64,000 bases of DNA from Bacteroidales bacterium (GTDB lineage Bacteria; Bacteroidota; Bacteroidia; Bacteroidales; JAFGXI01), in the NCBI GenBank assembly GCA_016936665.1, contig JAFGXI010000002.1, positions 1 to 64,000 on the forward strand, written 5' to 3'. The notes below the pieces were generated by a model. That model was given only the letters and a program-made list of their open reading frames with translations, had not been told where the DNA came from and did not search any database. This document shows, piece by piece, positions 1 to 9,869 of this stretch; within the stretch, counting starts at the first letter, position 1; each line of letters begins with the position of its first letter. The position numbers and the translations under genes were made by a program.

Positions 1-2135
1 ATGTCAGAGTGTATTACAACAACTCAGGCACTTGGCAACAAATTGGGCAGGACATCGATGGTGAAGCAGCCGGTGATAGGTCAGGCTGGTCCGTAAGTCT
101 ATCTGCCGATGGTAATACTATAACTATTGGGGCAAAAGGAAATAGTGGCAATGGGACTGAAGCCGGCCATGTTAGAGTGTACAAAAACAACTCAGACACA
201 TGGTATCAAATTGCTCAGGACATCGATGGAGAAGCTGCTGGTGACAACTCAGGCAGTTCCGTCAGTCTCTCCGCTGATGGTAATTTGGCGGCTATTGGTG
301 CTATATATAATGATGGCAATGGAACTGATTCCACCGGGCATGTAAGAGTGTTTGCTTTAAAAGGTTTTTTTGGTAAAATCTATAACGATATCAACGATAA
401 CTGTATCGCCGATGCGACTGAACCAGGCCTTGCCGGCCGAGGCGTTTATATTACGCCCGGTAATTATACGCTTCAAACAAACGAAATGGGCATTTGGCAA
501 ATCGATTCCTTACTTAGTGGAAGCTACACTGTTACTGTGGATACTTCGGGCAATTGGTTGCCTACTTGCCCCATCAGTCAAACGTTTACCGTTACCGACC
601 CTGAGGGTATAACAGTAGCGCCTTCTTTTGGCTTTATCAGTATCCAGCCTTGTGCGGGGCCTAATGTGTCGGTCAATATGCCATTTATGCGTTGGGGCTT
701 TAGTAATCAACAAATCTATGTGCAAGTTTGTAACGATTATATTGCCACCGGCGCTTTACTAGATGCTTATGTCGATTTAGAACTAGACAGCTTAATATCT
801 GTCGATAATGCCTCTTTAGGATATGCCGATTTAGGCGAAAATAGCTATCGCTTTAATTTGGGCGATATCAATCTGGGGCAGTGTGTTGCCTTTTCTCTGT
901 CTTCTACCCTAAGCACCGAAGCAATCTTGGGGCAAACCCTATGCATGCAGGCCAATCTTTATCCGGCCGATTCTTGCATATTCGATACCATACCGGCCAA
1001 TCCTCCGGGTGATTTTACCCCTTGCGATTTGCCTTGGGACAAATCGAGTTTATCTTTAGAAGGCTGGTGTAGCAACGATAGTATCTTTTTTAGCATTACC
1101 AATACCGGAGAAGTCGGAGAGGGCGATATGCAATGCTATAGCCCGGTACGTCTGCTTATCGATGGCGAATACCAGTGGCTAGATTCTATTATGTTAGCTG
1201 CACAAGAAACCTTCATCTATGCTTTTCTCGGTGACGGTAGAACTTGGCGCTTAGAGGCCGATCAACATCCTTTGCATCCGGGCAATTCACATCCTAACGC
1301 TACGGTTGAAGCCTGTGGCGATTTGGATCAATGGACTGCCGGCTTAGTTACTATTTTACCTATGGATGATGCAGACCCAATAGTGGACATTTACTGTGGA
1401 GAGGTTACTGGCAGTTACGACCCTAACGATAAATCGGCTATTCCTACCGGTGTTGGAGCAGAACATAAAGTCTTGCCCAATGTGCCTTTGGAATACATGA
1501 TTCGTTTTCAGAATACCGGCACCGACACGGCCTTTACAGTCGTCATTACCGATACTTTAGATACCGATTTAAATATCTTTTCGGTACATTCGGGCGCATC
1601 CAGTCACGACTATAGTTTCCGCATACAGGGACCACGCGTATTGGAATGGACTTTTGAGAACATCATGTTGCCCGATAGCAATGTCAACGAAGCCGGCAGT
1701 CATGGTTTTGTAAGCTTTACAGTCGATCAAAACCCCAATTTGGCCGATGATGTGGAGATTAACAATACAGCCAATATCTATTTCGATTTCAACGAGCCTA
1801 TCATTACCAATACCACCAGTCATATTATTGACAGAAATATAGGTGGAGGCACAATTATCCTTGGCTCAGAAAACAATTTGAAGGCTAATGCTGTAAACAC
1901 TAGCATTGTTGCATATCCTAATCCAACAACAGGTGAGCTGGAGATTCGTTTAGATAAAAGCTATGCCAATGTAACAGCTAAAGTAACAGACCTGACAGGC
2001 CGAACTATAAGCAGGCATCATTTTCAAGATACCCAAAGTTTGCAGTTAAACATAAAAGCACCTTCGGGCATGTTTTTCGTCGAGTTGATTACCGATGGAA
2101 ATAATAGATCGCTGATAAAACTTATAAAAGAGTAA
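1..2135 (+). CDS. T9SS-secreted surface protein, 5'-partial: FG-GAP-like repeats, SdrD-B-like segment, DUF11/DUF7619-like repeat domain, C-terminal type A sorting domain
   Basis: Frame is open to the window edge (VRVYYNNSG matches the downstream unit HVRVYKNNSD), so the GTG at 9 is not the true start. GEAAGDxSGxSVSLSADGN repeats; GSYDPNDKSA...ANIYFDFNEPIITN module; C-terminal AYPNPTTGELEIRL...GMFFVELITDGN...IKLIKE sorting signal. Confidence 0.85.
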   Translation, partial: VRVYYNNSGTWQQIGQDIDGEAAGDRSGWSVSLSADGNTITIGAKGNSGNGTEAGHVRVYKNNSDTWYQIAQDIDGEAAGDNSGSSVSLSADGNLAAIGAIYNDGNGTDSTGHVRVFALKGFFGKIYNDINDNCIADATEPGLAGRGVYITPGNYTLQTNEMGIWQIDSLLSGSYTVTVDTSGNWLPTCPISQTFTVTDPEGITVAPSFGFISIQPCAGPNVSVNMPFMRWGFSNQQIYVQVCNDYIATGALLDAYVDLELDSLISVDNASLGYADLGENSYRFNLGDINLGQCVAFSLSSTLSTEAILGQTLCMQANLYPADSCIFDTIPANPPGDFTPCDLPWDKSSLSLEGWCSNDSIFFSITNTGEVGEGDMQCYSPVRLLIDGEYQWLDSIMLAAQETFIYAFLGDGRTWRLEADQHPLHPGNSHPNATVEACGDLDQWTAGLVTILPMDDADPIVDIYCGEVTGSYDPNDKSAIPTGVGAEHKVLPNVPLEYMIRFQNTGTDTAFTVVITDTLDTDLNIFSVHSGASSHDYSFRIQGPRVLEWTFENIMLPDSNVNEAGSHGFVSFTVDQNPNLADDVEINNTANIYFDFNEPIITNTTSHIIDRNIGGGTIILGSENNLKANAVNTSIVAYPNPTTGELEIRLDKSYANVTAKVTDLTGRTISRHHFQDTQSLQLNIKAPSGMFFVELITDGNNRSLIKLIKE

Positions 2136-2163
2136 TTTCAATAAGGGATAATATAGCAAAGAG

Positions 2164-2192
2164 GCTGTCTTAATTTAAGGCAGTCTTTTATA
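2164..2192 (+). terminator. Rho-independent terminator after the T9SS protein
   Basis: Inverted repeat CTGTCTTAA/TTAAGGCAG followed by TCTTTTATATTT. Confidence 0.5.
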
Positions 2193-2309
2193 TTTATGCT
2201 TAGATGGAAATATTTTTTTCTGCCTAAATTTTTCTAGCAATGCAGCTATGAGTTTAGGACGAAATTTTATAGAAATAGAACGATTAATTGTTGTCTTAAA
2301 GCACTGGAT

Positions 2310-2963
2310 TTAACTTACAATAAGCCCATCCTTCATTCTTAAAATGCGATCCGATTTTTCGGCTAGATTTTCGTTATGTGTTACCAATACCACGGTTTGG
2401 TTGAGTTCGATCTTGAGCTTTAGTAACAAATCGAATAATTCTTGAGTATTGTTGCTGTCTAAATTCCCGGTTGGTTCATCGGCAAATAGAACAGAGGGCT
2501 GATTGATTAAGGCTCTTGCTACAGCCACCCTTTGTTGTTCGCCTCCTGAAAGTTCGTTTGGTTTATGAGTAAGACGATGAGAGATATTTAAAAAATCGAA
2601 AAGTTCGTGAGCTCTATGCTTATATTCTTTAGGATTGACTTTCCCTAGCATAGCCGGTAAAATAGCATTTTCGAAGGCATTAAATTCCGGTAATAGCTGA
2701 TGGAATTGAAAAACAAATCCTAGTTCTTGATTTCTAAATTTGGCTATAGCCTTGTTTTTTAACTTAAAAACATCGGTGCTGTTAATGATTACTTTGCCTT
2801 CGTCCGGATTTAATAAAGTTCCTAAAATTTGTAGTAAAGTTGTTTTTCCGGCTCCTGACGCGCCAACAATTGAAACCAATTCACCTTTATCGATACTAAT
2901 GTTTATTCCTTTCAATACATCGACTTGTCCGAAGGATTTTTTTATGTTTTCTGTAGAGATCAT
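2310..2963 (-). CDS. ABC transporter ATP-binding protein, LolD/MacB type
   Basis: Walker A GASGAGKTT, signature LSGGEQQR, Walker B VLFADEPTGNLD. Confidence 0.93.
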   Translation of the reverse strand: MISTENIKKSFGQVDVLKGINISIDKGELVSIVGASGAGKTTLLQILGTLLNPDEGKVIINSTDVFKLKNKAIAKFRNQELGFVFQFHQLLPEFNAFENAILPAMLGKVNPKEYKHRAHELFDFLNISHRLTHKPNELSGGEQQRVAVARALINQPSVLFADEPTGNLDSNNTQELFDLLLKLKIELNQTVVLVTHNENLAEKSDRILRMKDGLIVS

Positions 2964-2974
2964 TTGTAGTACCT

Positions 2975-3024
2975 ATAGTTTGAAAAGTTTAAAGTTAAAA
3001 GTTTAAAGTTAGAAGTTAAAACTT
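2975..3024. repeat. Short intergenic AT-rich direct repeat (AAGTTTAAAGTTA-like)
   Basis: gaaaagtttaaagttaaaagtttaaagttagaagttaaaacttt seen directly. Confidence 0.6.
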
Positions 3025-3032
3025 TAGACATT

Positions 3033-3953
3033 TTAAAACAACAAATACACATAAGCAATGTAAATGCCGATAAATAATAAACCTTTCCAGCGATGGATTT
3101 TTCCTTTTCTAATAGGAAGTATCGATAACAATAATAACACGCTAATACCTAACATCCAGATCATGTCGTTATTTAGAGTGGCAGGAGAGACATCTATAGG
3201 TTTAATTAGAGCGGTAATACCCAAAATCGATAAAATATTAAAAATGTTCGACCCGACAATGTTTCCAATTGAGATGTCCATTTCTTTTTTTAATGCGGCT
3301 ATTAACGATGTTGCTAACTCTGGAACACTTGTGCCAAATGCAATAATAGTTACAGAAATTATTCGCTCAGAAATACCCCAGCTTTTAGCAATTATAGAAG
3401 AGCTATCTATTAACAAGTCTGCACCAAAGTACATACCTATAATTGCACCAAGTAACAATAAAATTGAGACATAAAACGGATATCGGGCTATGTTGCTTTC
3501 TTCCTCATCTTTGGTTTTTCTATAACGAATAGAATATAAAATATAAACGGCTAAGATTAAAAGCATTATTAGCCCTTCGTACCATTCGATTATTAAGTCG
3601 TAAGAAAAAACAAACAAGAGAAGTCCGGACAACATCATCACAATCCAATCGATCCAAACTGTTTTGTTTTTAACCACGATAGGCAGAATAATGGATGTCA
3701 AACCTAAAACCAAAGCAATATTGGCAATATTCGATCCAACCACATTACCCATGGCTATCTCCGGATGCGATTTTAAGGCCGCTTGAACCGAAACCAATAG
3801 TTCCGGAGCCGATGTTCCGAACGAGACAACTAGCAAGCCAATTATCATCTTCGGAAGATTTAGTTTGATGGAAATATCGGAAGCAGACAGGACTAAAAAA
3901 TGCCCGGAGGCTAACAATAATATGAACCCAATTAGGAGATATAAATAATCCAA
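3033..3953 (-). CDS. Calcium/sodium antiporter (CaCA family, YrbG-like)
   Basis: Duplicated alpha repeats SFGTSAPELLVS...GNVVGSNIANI and AFGTSVPELATS...GNIVGSNIFNI. Confidence 0.93.
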   Translation of the reverse strand: MDYLYLLIGFILLLASGHFLVLSASDISIKLNLPKMIIGLLVVSFGTSAPELLVSVQAALKSHPEIAMGNVVGSNIANIALVLGLTSIILPIVVKNKTVWIDWIVMMLSGLLLFVFSYDLIIEWYEGLIMLLILAVYILYSIRYRKTKDEEESNIARYPFYVSILLLLGAIIGMYFGADLLIDSSSIIAKSWGISERIISVTIIAFGTSVPELATSLIAALKKEMDISIGNIVGSNIFNILSILGITALIKPIDVSPATLNNDMIWMLGISVLLLLSILPIRKGKIHRWKGLLFIGIYIAYVYLLF

Positions 3954-3956
3954 AGT

Positions 3957-4157
3957 TTATTTTTTTAAAGTGTTACTGAGGTCTTTAATGTCTTTTATTA
4001 TTTTCGTTTCTTTAACAATATCGGTTGTAATATCGTCTTTTACTTTCTTAACTTCTTTGTAGCCTTTAACAATATTAGGAATTTCTTTCGATCCGAATAA
4101 AACCAAAATAACGATACCTACAATGATTAGCTCTTGTGTTCCGATAAATAATAGCAT
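3957..4157 (-). CDS. Sec-independent translocase TatA/E-like protein
   Basis: 66 aa; IGTQELIIVGIVILVLFGSKEIPNIVKGYKEVKK: short N-terminal TM then amphipathic helix. Confidence 0.85.
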   Translation of the reverse strand: MLLFIGTQELIIVGIVILVLFGSKEIPNIVKGYKEVKKVKDDITTDIVKETKIIKDIKDLSNTLKK

Positions 4158-4159
4158 AC

Positions 4160-5980
4160 TTAACTCATTTGCATTTTGTGCAATTTACTATAATGCCCAT
4201 CTAACTGTATAAGCTCATCGTGAGAGCCTTTTTCGACAATTTGACCTTCGTGCATGACACAAATTAAATCGGCAGAAACAATGGTCGATAATCGATGCGC
4301 AATAACAATGGAGGTTCTGCTTTTCATTAAATTATTTAATGCTTCCTGAACCAATCGTTCACTGTTTGTGTCTAAAGCCGAAGTGGCTTCATCCAAAATT
4401 AAAATAGGCGGGTTTTTAAGCACCGCTCTTGCAATACTCAAGCGCTGACGCTGCCCCCCAGATAACTTACTACCTCCATCGCCAATGTTTGTTTCATAGC
4501 CTAATTCAGTTTCTATAATAAATTCGTGAGCATTGGCAACTTTTGCGGCGGCAATCACTTCATCCATGCTAGCTTTTTCTACACCAAAAGCAATGTTGTT
4601 AAAAATACTATCGTTAAACAAAATAGGCTCTTGATTCACATTCCCCATAATGCCTCGAAGGTCATGAATTTTAAGATCTTTAATCGAAGTGCCATCAATT
4701 TTTATATCGCCTATTTGAATATCCCAAAAACGAGGAACCAAATCGACCAAGGTAGTTTTTCCCGAACCCGATTGCCCGACCAATGCTACTGTTTGTCCTT
4801 TTTTAATTTTTAAGTTGATGTTTTTAAGGATTTCGGCTTCTTCGTATTTAAACCCAACATTTTCGAATGAAAGTTCATTACGAAAATCGCTTAAAGTAAG
4901 TGCATTTTCTTTTTCTTTAATGGGATTTTCGGCTTTCATTATTTCGTTGATTCGATCGATGGAAGCCAAACCTTTTTGTATGTTATAATAGGCTGTAGAA
5001 ATTGATTTTGCCGGAGAAATGATTTGTGAGAATAAAGCTAAATAACCTAGAAATGTTGATGGTGACATGGCGCTATCTCCGTTTAAAACTTGGTTGCCGC
5101 CATAAATCATAAGGGATACAATTACGCCGGTGCCTAAAAATTCGCTCAGTGGGTTGGCAAGATCGCGACGACGCCACATTTTAATCATAATATGAGTAAA
5201 TCGCTGGTTTTCTCCTAAGAAGCGTTCTTTCATTTTAGCTTCTGCATTGAATGCTTTAACAACCCTGAAACCGGAAAGCGTTTCATCGACAATGGTCATC
5301 AAACTGCCTAAAAGATTTTGACCTTTACGTCCGGTTTTTCTAAGGTTTCGACCAATAGTACCAATTATACCTCCGGTAATAGGCAGCAGCACAAAGACCA
5401 TCAAGGTTAATTGCCAATCCATAAACAATAACATGCCGATATAGACGATCAATAATATTGGATCTTTAAATAGCATGTCGATAGAACGCATTACTGAGAT
5501 TTCAATTTCTGTAACATCGCTAGTCATTTTCGAAATAATATCACCACGTTTTTCTCCTGTATAGTAGGCAATAGGCAAAGTCAATATTTTAGTAAACAAT
5601 TTATTACGAATGTCCCTGATAATTCCCATTCGTAAAGGCGCAATAAAATAAGTGGCAAAATAATGGGTAATATTTTTTAAAAAAGACAAACCCATAACCA
5701 ATGCACTAATAAAAAATAATCCATACAATTTAGAATGTTCTAAAATCAATTGATTGACTTGCCAGTTAAACCAATTCATCATGGCTTTAATATTGAAGGT
5801 CATTTCTGGTTCTGCAGAAACAACAATCGCTTTTTCGCTAAATAAAACCTCTAAAAAAGGAATCATCATGGTTAAAGAAAAAACACCAAAAACCGCGGTT
5901 AAGATGTTAAAGATGACACCTAAGATGGCATAACTTTTATAAGGCACTAAGTAGGCCAGTACTTTTGCAATTTTCTTCAT
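4160..5980 (-). CDS. ABC transporter, fused permease/ATPase, MsbA-like
   Basis: Six-TM exporter domain plus GQSGSGKTT, LSGGQRQR, LILDEATSALD. Confidence 0.93.
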   Translation of the reverse strand: MKKIAKVLAYLVPYKSYAILGVIFNILTAVFGVFSLTMMIPFLEVLFSEKAIVVSAEPEMTFNIKAMMNWFNWQVNQLILEHSKLYGLFFISALVMGLSFLKNITHYFATYFIAPLRMGIIRDIRNKLFTKILTLPIAYYTGEKRGDIISKMTSDVTEIEISVMRSIDMLFKDPILLIVYIGMLLFMDWQLTLMVFVLLPITGGIIGTIGRNLRKTGRKGQNLLGSLMTIVDETLSGFRVVKAFNAEAKMKERFLGENQRFTHIMIKMWRRRDLANPLSEFLGTGVIVSLMIYGGNQVLNGDSAMSPSTFLGYLALFSQIISPAKSISTAYYNIQKGLASIDRINEIMKAENPIKEKENALTLSDFRNELSFENVGFKYEEAEILKNINLKIKKGQTVALVGQSGSGKTTLVDLVPRFWDIQIGDIKIDGTSIKDLKIHDLRGIMGNVNQEPILFNDSIFNNIAFGVEKASMDEVIAAAKVANAHEFIIETELGYETNIGDGGSKLSGGQRQRLSIARAVLKNPPILILDEATSALDTNSERLVQEALNNLMKSRTSIVIAHRLSTIVSADLICVMHEGQIVEKGSHDELIQLDGHYSKLHKMQMS

Positions 5981-5991
5981 CCAATTGAATT

Positions 5992-7341
5992 TTAAAACTT
6001 AACGCCTGTATAATTCTGAGGTGTAATTTGCTTTAATTCTGCTTTTATAGCATCGCTTACTGTTAAAGTATCGATAAATCGAGCAATACTTTCTTTGTTA
6101 ATAGTATCGTTGGTGCGTGTTAATTCTTTTAAAGCTTCGTATGGATTAGGATAAGCTTCGCGTCTTAAGATTGTCTGAATCGCTTCGGCAACAACTGCCC
6201 AATTGTCTTCTAGATCTCGATTTAAAACCGATTCATTAAGTAAAATCTTATTTAAGCCTTTGATCAAAGATTCTATTGCAATTATTGAGTGGGCGATAGG
6301 AACACCGACATTTCTTAGAACTGTGCTATCTGTTAAATCGCGTTGTAAACGAGAAACCGGCAATTTTGAAGAAAGGTGTTCGTAAATGGCATTGGCAATT
6401 CCCAGATTGCCCTCGGCATTCTCGAAATCGATGGGATTCACTTTATGAGGCATGGCAGAGCTACCCACTTCGCCTTTTTTTATTTTTTGTTTGAAATAAC
6501 CCTGCATAATGTACATCCACATATCGCGCGATAAGTCTATAAAGATGGTGTTGATGCGTTTAAGGTTATCGAATAAGGCCGCAAGATTATCGTAATGTTC
6601 TATTTGTGTTGTGGTTTGCGAACGATCTAATCCCAAAACATGATTGACAAAAGCATTTCCAAATGCTACCCAATCCATTGCCGGATATGCAACGTGATGT
6701 GCATTGAAGTTTCCGGTTGCTCCGCCAAATTTGGCAGAATAGGGTATGGTCGATAGTAATTTTACTTGAGTAATTAAACGCTCATAAAACACATAGAATT
6801 CTTTGCCTAAGTTGGTAGGAGAGGCGGGCTGTCCATGTGTTTTAGCCAACATTGGGATGGCTTTGTACTCCAAACTTAAGTCCTTAATTCTTTCGATAAG
6901 ATGATTTAATCTTGGCATATAAACCTCAGCAATACCTTCCTTTAGCGAAAGAGGAACTGAAGTGTTGTTAATATCTTGAGAGGTCAGCCCGAAATGAATA
7001 AACTCTTTGTATTCGGAAAGTTTAAGTAAGTCGAATTGCTCTTTGATGAAGTATTCTACAGCCTTAACATCGTGATTAGTCACTTTCTCGATGTCTTTAA
7101 TTTTTTGAGCATCGGCTTCCGTGAAATTTTGATATATTTTACGAAGGCTAGGGAAAACAGATTTGTTGACAGATGTTAGTTGTGGTAATTTAAATTCGCA
7201 TAAAGCGATAAAATATTCAACTTCAACGCGGACACGGTATTTGATCAGTCCAAATTCCGAGAAAAAAGGGGCTAAATCTTCTGTTTTATTTCGATATCTG
7301 CCATCGACGGGCGATGTGGCGGTTAATGCTGTAATATTCAT
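5992..7341 (-). CDS. purB: Adenylosuccinate lyase
   Basis: GSSAMPHKVNPIDFENAEGN signature; N-terminal ALTATSPVDGRY. Confidence 0.96.
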   Translation of the reverse strand: MNITALTATSPVDGRYRNKTEDLAPFFSEFGLIKYRVRVEVEYFIALCEFKLPQLTSVNKSVFPSLRKIYQNFTEADAQKIKDIEKVTNHDVKAVEYFIKEQFDLLKLSEYKEFIHFGLTSQDINNTSVPLSLKEGIAEVYMPRLNHLIERIKDLSLEYKAIPMLAKTHGQPASPTNLGKEFYVFYERLITQVKLLSTIPYSAKFGGATGNFNAHHVAYPAMDWVAFGNAFVNHVLGLDRSQTTTQIEHYDNLAALFDNLKRINTIFIDLSRDMWMYIMQGYFKQKIKKGEVGSSAMPHKVNPIDFENAEGNLGIANAIYEHLSSKLPVSRLQRDLTDSTVLRNVGVPIAHSIIAIESLIKGLNKILLNESVLNRDLEDNWAVVAEAIQTILRREAYPNPYEALKELTRTNDTINKESIARFIDTLTVSDAIKAELKQITPQNYTGVKF

Positions 7342-7382
7342 TTTTATTTTATTATTAAGTCGCTTAATCGACTATTTTAATT

Positions 7383-8216
7383 TTAATCTATTAAATAAAT
7401 GCCATCATCCTGAATATTGATGATGTGTTGTTTGTATAAGTTGCCAATCGCCTTTTTAAATGATTTTTTACTCATTTGTAAGCGTTTTTTTATCTGTTCA
7501 GCATCCGATTTGTCGGTTAATGGTAAATACCCATGACTGCGAACTAAAAGATCAATGATTTTTATTGAGAGGGGCTCGATAGATTCGTAACCTAACTTTT
7601 GCATGCTCAAATCTACTTTCCCATCTTCTCTTATCTTTTTAATGTATGCCGTAACCGTTTGTCCAAGATCGATAGATTTGTACACTTCGTTTTGGTATAT
7701 TAATGCAGCAAACTGATGATTGACGATGCAGTTCCAACCAATCTCTGTTTTACTGGAAATTATAGCTTCCACCTCATCGCCTTCGTTTAGTGTTTCCGGA
7801 ATTGGCGATAAAAACCTATTCTGATATGTGCTACCAACCAAGCGATCGGTTTCTTCATCTAAGTACAAATAAACCAAGTAGGTTTTGCCAACTTGCATAG
7901 GTTGTGCTTGGTTACGAAAGGGTATAAGCAAATCTTTTTCCAAGCCCCAATCGACAAAAGTTCCGTAGTCGGAGGGATGATTGGCTTTTAGAAAGGCGAA
8001 TTGATTAAGTTTTATAAGTGGCGTTAAAGTCGTCGCTACTATTCGTTCTTGCGAATCGAGATATACAAATACGTCGATATATTCATCGATTTTGTAGGAT
8101 TCTGGAACGTATTTGTTAGGAAGCAAGACCTCATTTCCTTCTTCGTCTGAAAGAAATAACCCTACGCTTGTGCTACGCATTATTTTAAGTTTGTGGTCTT
8201 GTCCTATGTTCAACAT
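7383..8216 (-). CDS. S1 RNA-binding protein, CvfB/YitL family
   Basis: Tandem S1-like OB domains and C-terminal winged helix (LTDKSDAEQIKKRLQMSKKSFKKAIGNLYKQ). Confidence 0.88.
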   Translation of the reverse strand: MLNIGQDHKLKIMRSTSVGLFLSDEEGNEVLLPNKYVPESYKIDEYIDVFVYLDSQERIVATTLTPLIKLNQFAFLKANHPSDYGTFVDWGLEKDLLIPFRNQAQPMQVGKTYLVYLYLDEETDRLVGSTYQNRFLSPIPETLNEGDEVEAIISSKTEIGWNCIVNHQFAALIYQNEVYKSIDLGQTVTAYIKKIREDGKVDLSMQKLGYESIEPLSIKIIDLLVRSHGYLPLTDKSDAEQIKKRLQMSKKSFKKAIGNLYKQHIINIQDDGIYLID

Positions 8217-8271
8217 AAACTATTTTAGATTGATTTAGTTTATAAATTATATTATTAATGCATCTACAATG

Positions 8272-9801
8272 CTATTCCCATTCGATGGTTGCCGGTGGTT
8301 TAGAACTGATGTCGTAAACAACTCGGTTAATACCTCGAACATTGTTGATAATCTTGTTTGAGACTTTTGCTAAAAATTCGTAGGGGAGATGCACCCAATC
8401 GGCAGTCATTCCGTCGGTAGATTGTACCGCACGCAATGCTACTACATTTTCGTAGGTACGTTCGTCGCCCATAACGCCAACAGACTGCACAGGCAATAGC
8501 ATAACGCCTGCTTGCCAAACATCGTCGTATAAACCGTCTTCTTTTAGTCCATTGATGAAAATAGCGTCTGCCTCCTGTAAAATTCTCACTTTTTCGGCGG
8601 TAATGTCGCTAAGTATTCGAATGCCAAGCCCCGGTCCGGGGAATGGATGTCGACCAAGCAAATCATCTTTTATTCCTAAAGATTTACCAACACGTCGGAC
8701 TTCATCTTTAAAAAGAAGATTTAAAGGTTCAACGATTTTTAATTTCATTTTTTCGGGTAAGCCTCCCACGTTGTGATGAGATTTAATGGTTGCAGATGGG
8801 CCTTTAACCGATACCGATTCAATAACATCGGGGTAAATAGTGCCTTGAGCTAACCATTTTACATCTTGTATTTTGTGTGCTTCGGCATCGAATACTTCGA
8901 TAAACTCGCCACCAATAATTTTACGTTTGGTTTCGGGGTCGGTTATCCCGGCTAGCTTTTTTAAAAACTGGGCTTTAGCATCGACACCTATCACATTTAG
9001 CCCCATGCCTTTGTACGATTCTAGAACAGATTCGAATTCGCTCTTACGAAGTAAACCGTTATCTACAAAAATACAAGTTAAGTTATTGCCTATGGCTTTG
9101 TTTAATAAAACTCCGGCCACAGTAGAATCTACTCCGCCCGATAAGCCTAGTACAACTTTATCGTTGCCTAATTTTTCTTTAAGATCTGCAATTGTAGTTT
9201 CGACAAAAGAATCGGGAGTCCAGTCTTGTTTACAACCGCAAATATCGACTACAAAATTTTTAATCATTTGCTTACCTTCGGTTGAGTGGTAAACTTCCGG
9301 ATGAAACTGTATTCCGTAGGTGATTTCGTTTTTTATTTTGTAGGCTCCGTACTCTATATCGTGTGTGCTTGCAATGACTTCGTAATTATTCGGAATACGA
9401 GCGATAGTATCGCCATGCGACATCCAAACTTGGGTGTTATCAGATACGCCTTTTAAAAGCTCGTTCTCTTTATTGATGTAGGCTAAATTTGCTCTACCAT
9501 ATTCTCGTTTATTTGATGGAAGAACTTCTCCTCCATAGTTATGCGCTAAATGTTGTGCTCCATAACAAACCCCTAAAAGCGGTTGAATGCCTTTAATATT
9601 GGATAAATCTGGGATAGGAGCTTGTTCATCTCTTACCGAAAAAGGACTTCCAGACAATATCACTCCTTTAATTGAGTTGTCGATTTCAGGAATTTTGTTG
9701 TATGGATGGATTTCGCAGTAGACATTTAATTCTCGTATTCTTCTGGCTATCAATTGGGTGTATTGTGAGCCAAAATCCAAGATGAGTATTTTATCAGTCA
9801 T
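8272..9801 (-). CDS. guaA: GMP synthase (glutamine-hydrolysing)
   Basis: Class I GATase (GVCYGAQ), SGGVDS PP-loop, C-terminal [13 protein letters not shown]. Confidence 0.97.
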   Translation of the reverse strand: MTDKILILDFGSQYTQLIARRIRELNVYCEIHPYNKIPEIDNSIKGVILSGSPFSVRDEQAPIPDLSNIKGIQPLLGVCYGAQHLAHNYGGEVLPSNKREYGRANLAYINKENELLKGVSDNTQVWMSHGDTIARIPNNYEVIASTHDIEYGAYKIKNEITYGIQFHPEVYHSTEGKQMIKNFVVDICGCKQDWTPDSFVETTIADLKEKLGNDKVVLGLSGGVDSTVAGVLLNKAIGNNLTCIFVDNGLLRKSEFESVLESYKGMGLNVIGVDAKAQFLKKLAGITDPETKRKIIGGEFIEVFDAEAHKIQDVKWLAQGTIYPDVIESVSVKGPSATIKSHHNVGGLPEKMKLKIVEPLNLLFKDEVRRVGKSLGIKDDLLGRHPFPGPGLGIRILSDITAEKVRILQEADAIFINGLKEDGLYDDVWQAGVMLLPVQSVGVMGDERTYENVVALRAVQSTDGMTADWVHLPYEFLAKVSNKIINNVRGINRVVYDISSKPPATIEWE

Positions 9802-9817
9802 TTGATTAATTTTTTTG

Positions 9818-9825
9818 CAAAGATA
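9818..9825 (-). promoter_or_regulatory. Candidate Bacteroidota -7 element (TATCTTTG) for guaA
   Basis: Exact TAnnTTTG match on the minus strand just upstream of the guaA start. Confidence 0.45.
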
Positions 9826-9869
9826 AGCTATAGTTTGTCAAACTAAAAAAGAAGAATAGGCTAATCAAG

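Noticed and set aside
14-199. Antisense ORF opposite the T9SS protein
   Set aside because: Shadow ORF of a well-supported coding frame with repeats; no domain.
8327-8518. 63-aa same-strand ORF inside guaA
   Set aside because: Out-of-frame ORF within a conserved gene.
8873-9292. 139-aa plus-strand ORF opposite guaA
   Set aside because: Antisense shadow of the conserved PP-loop region.
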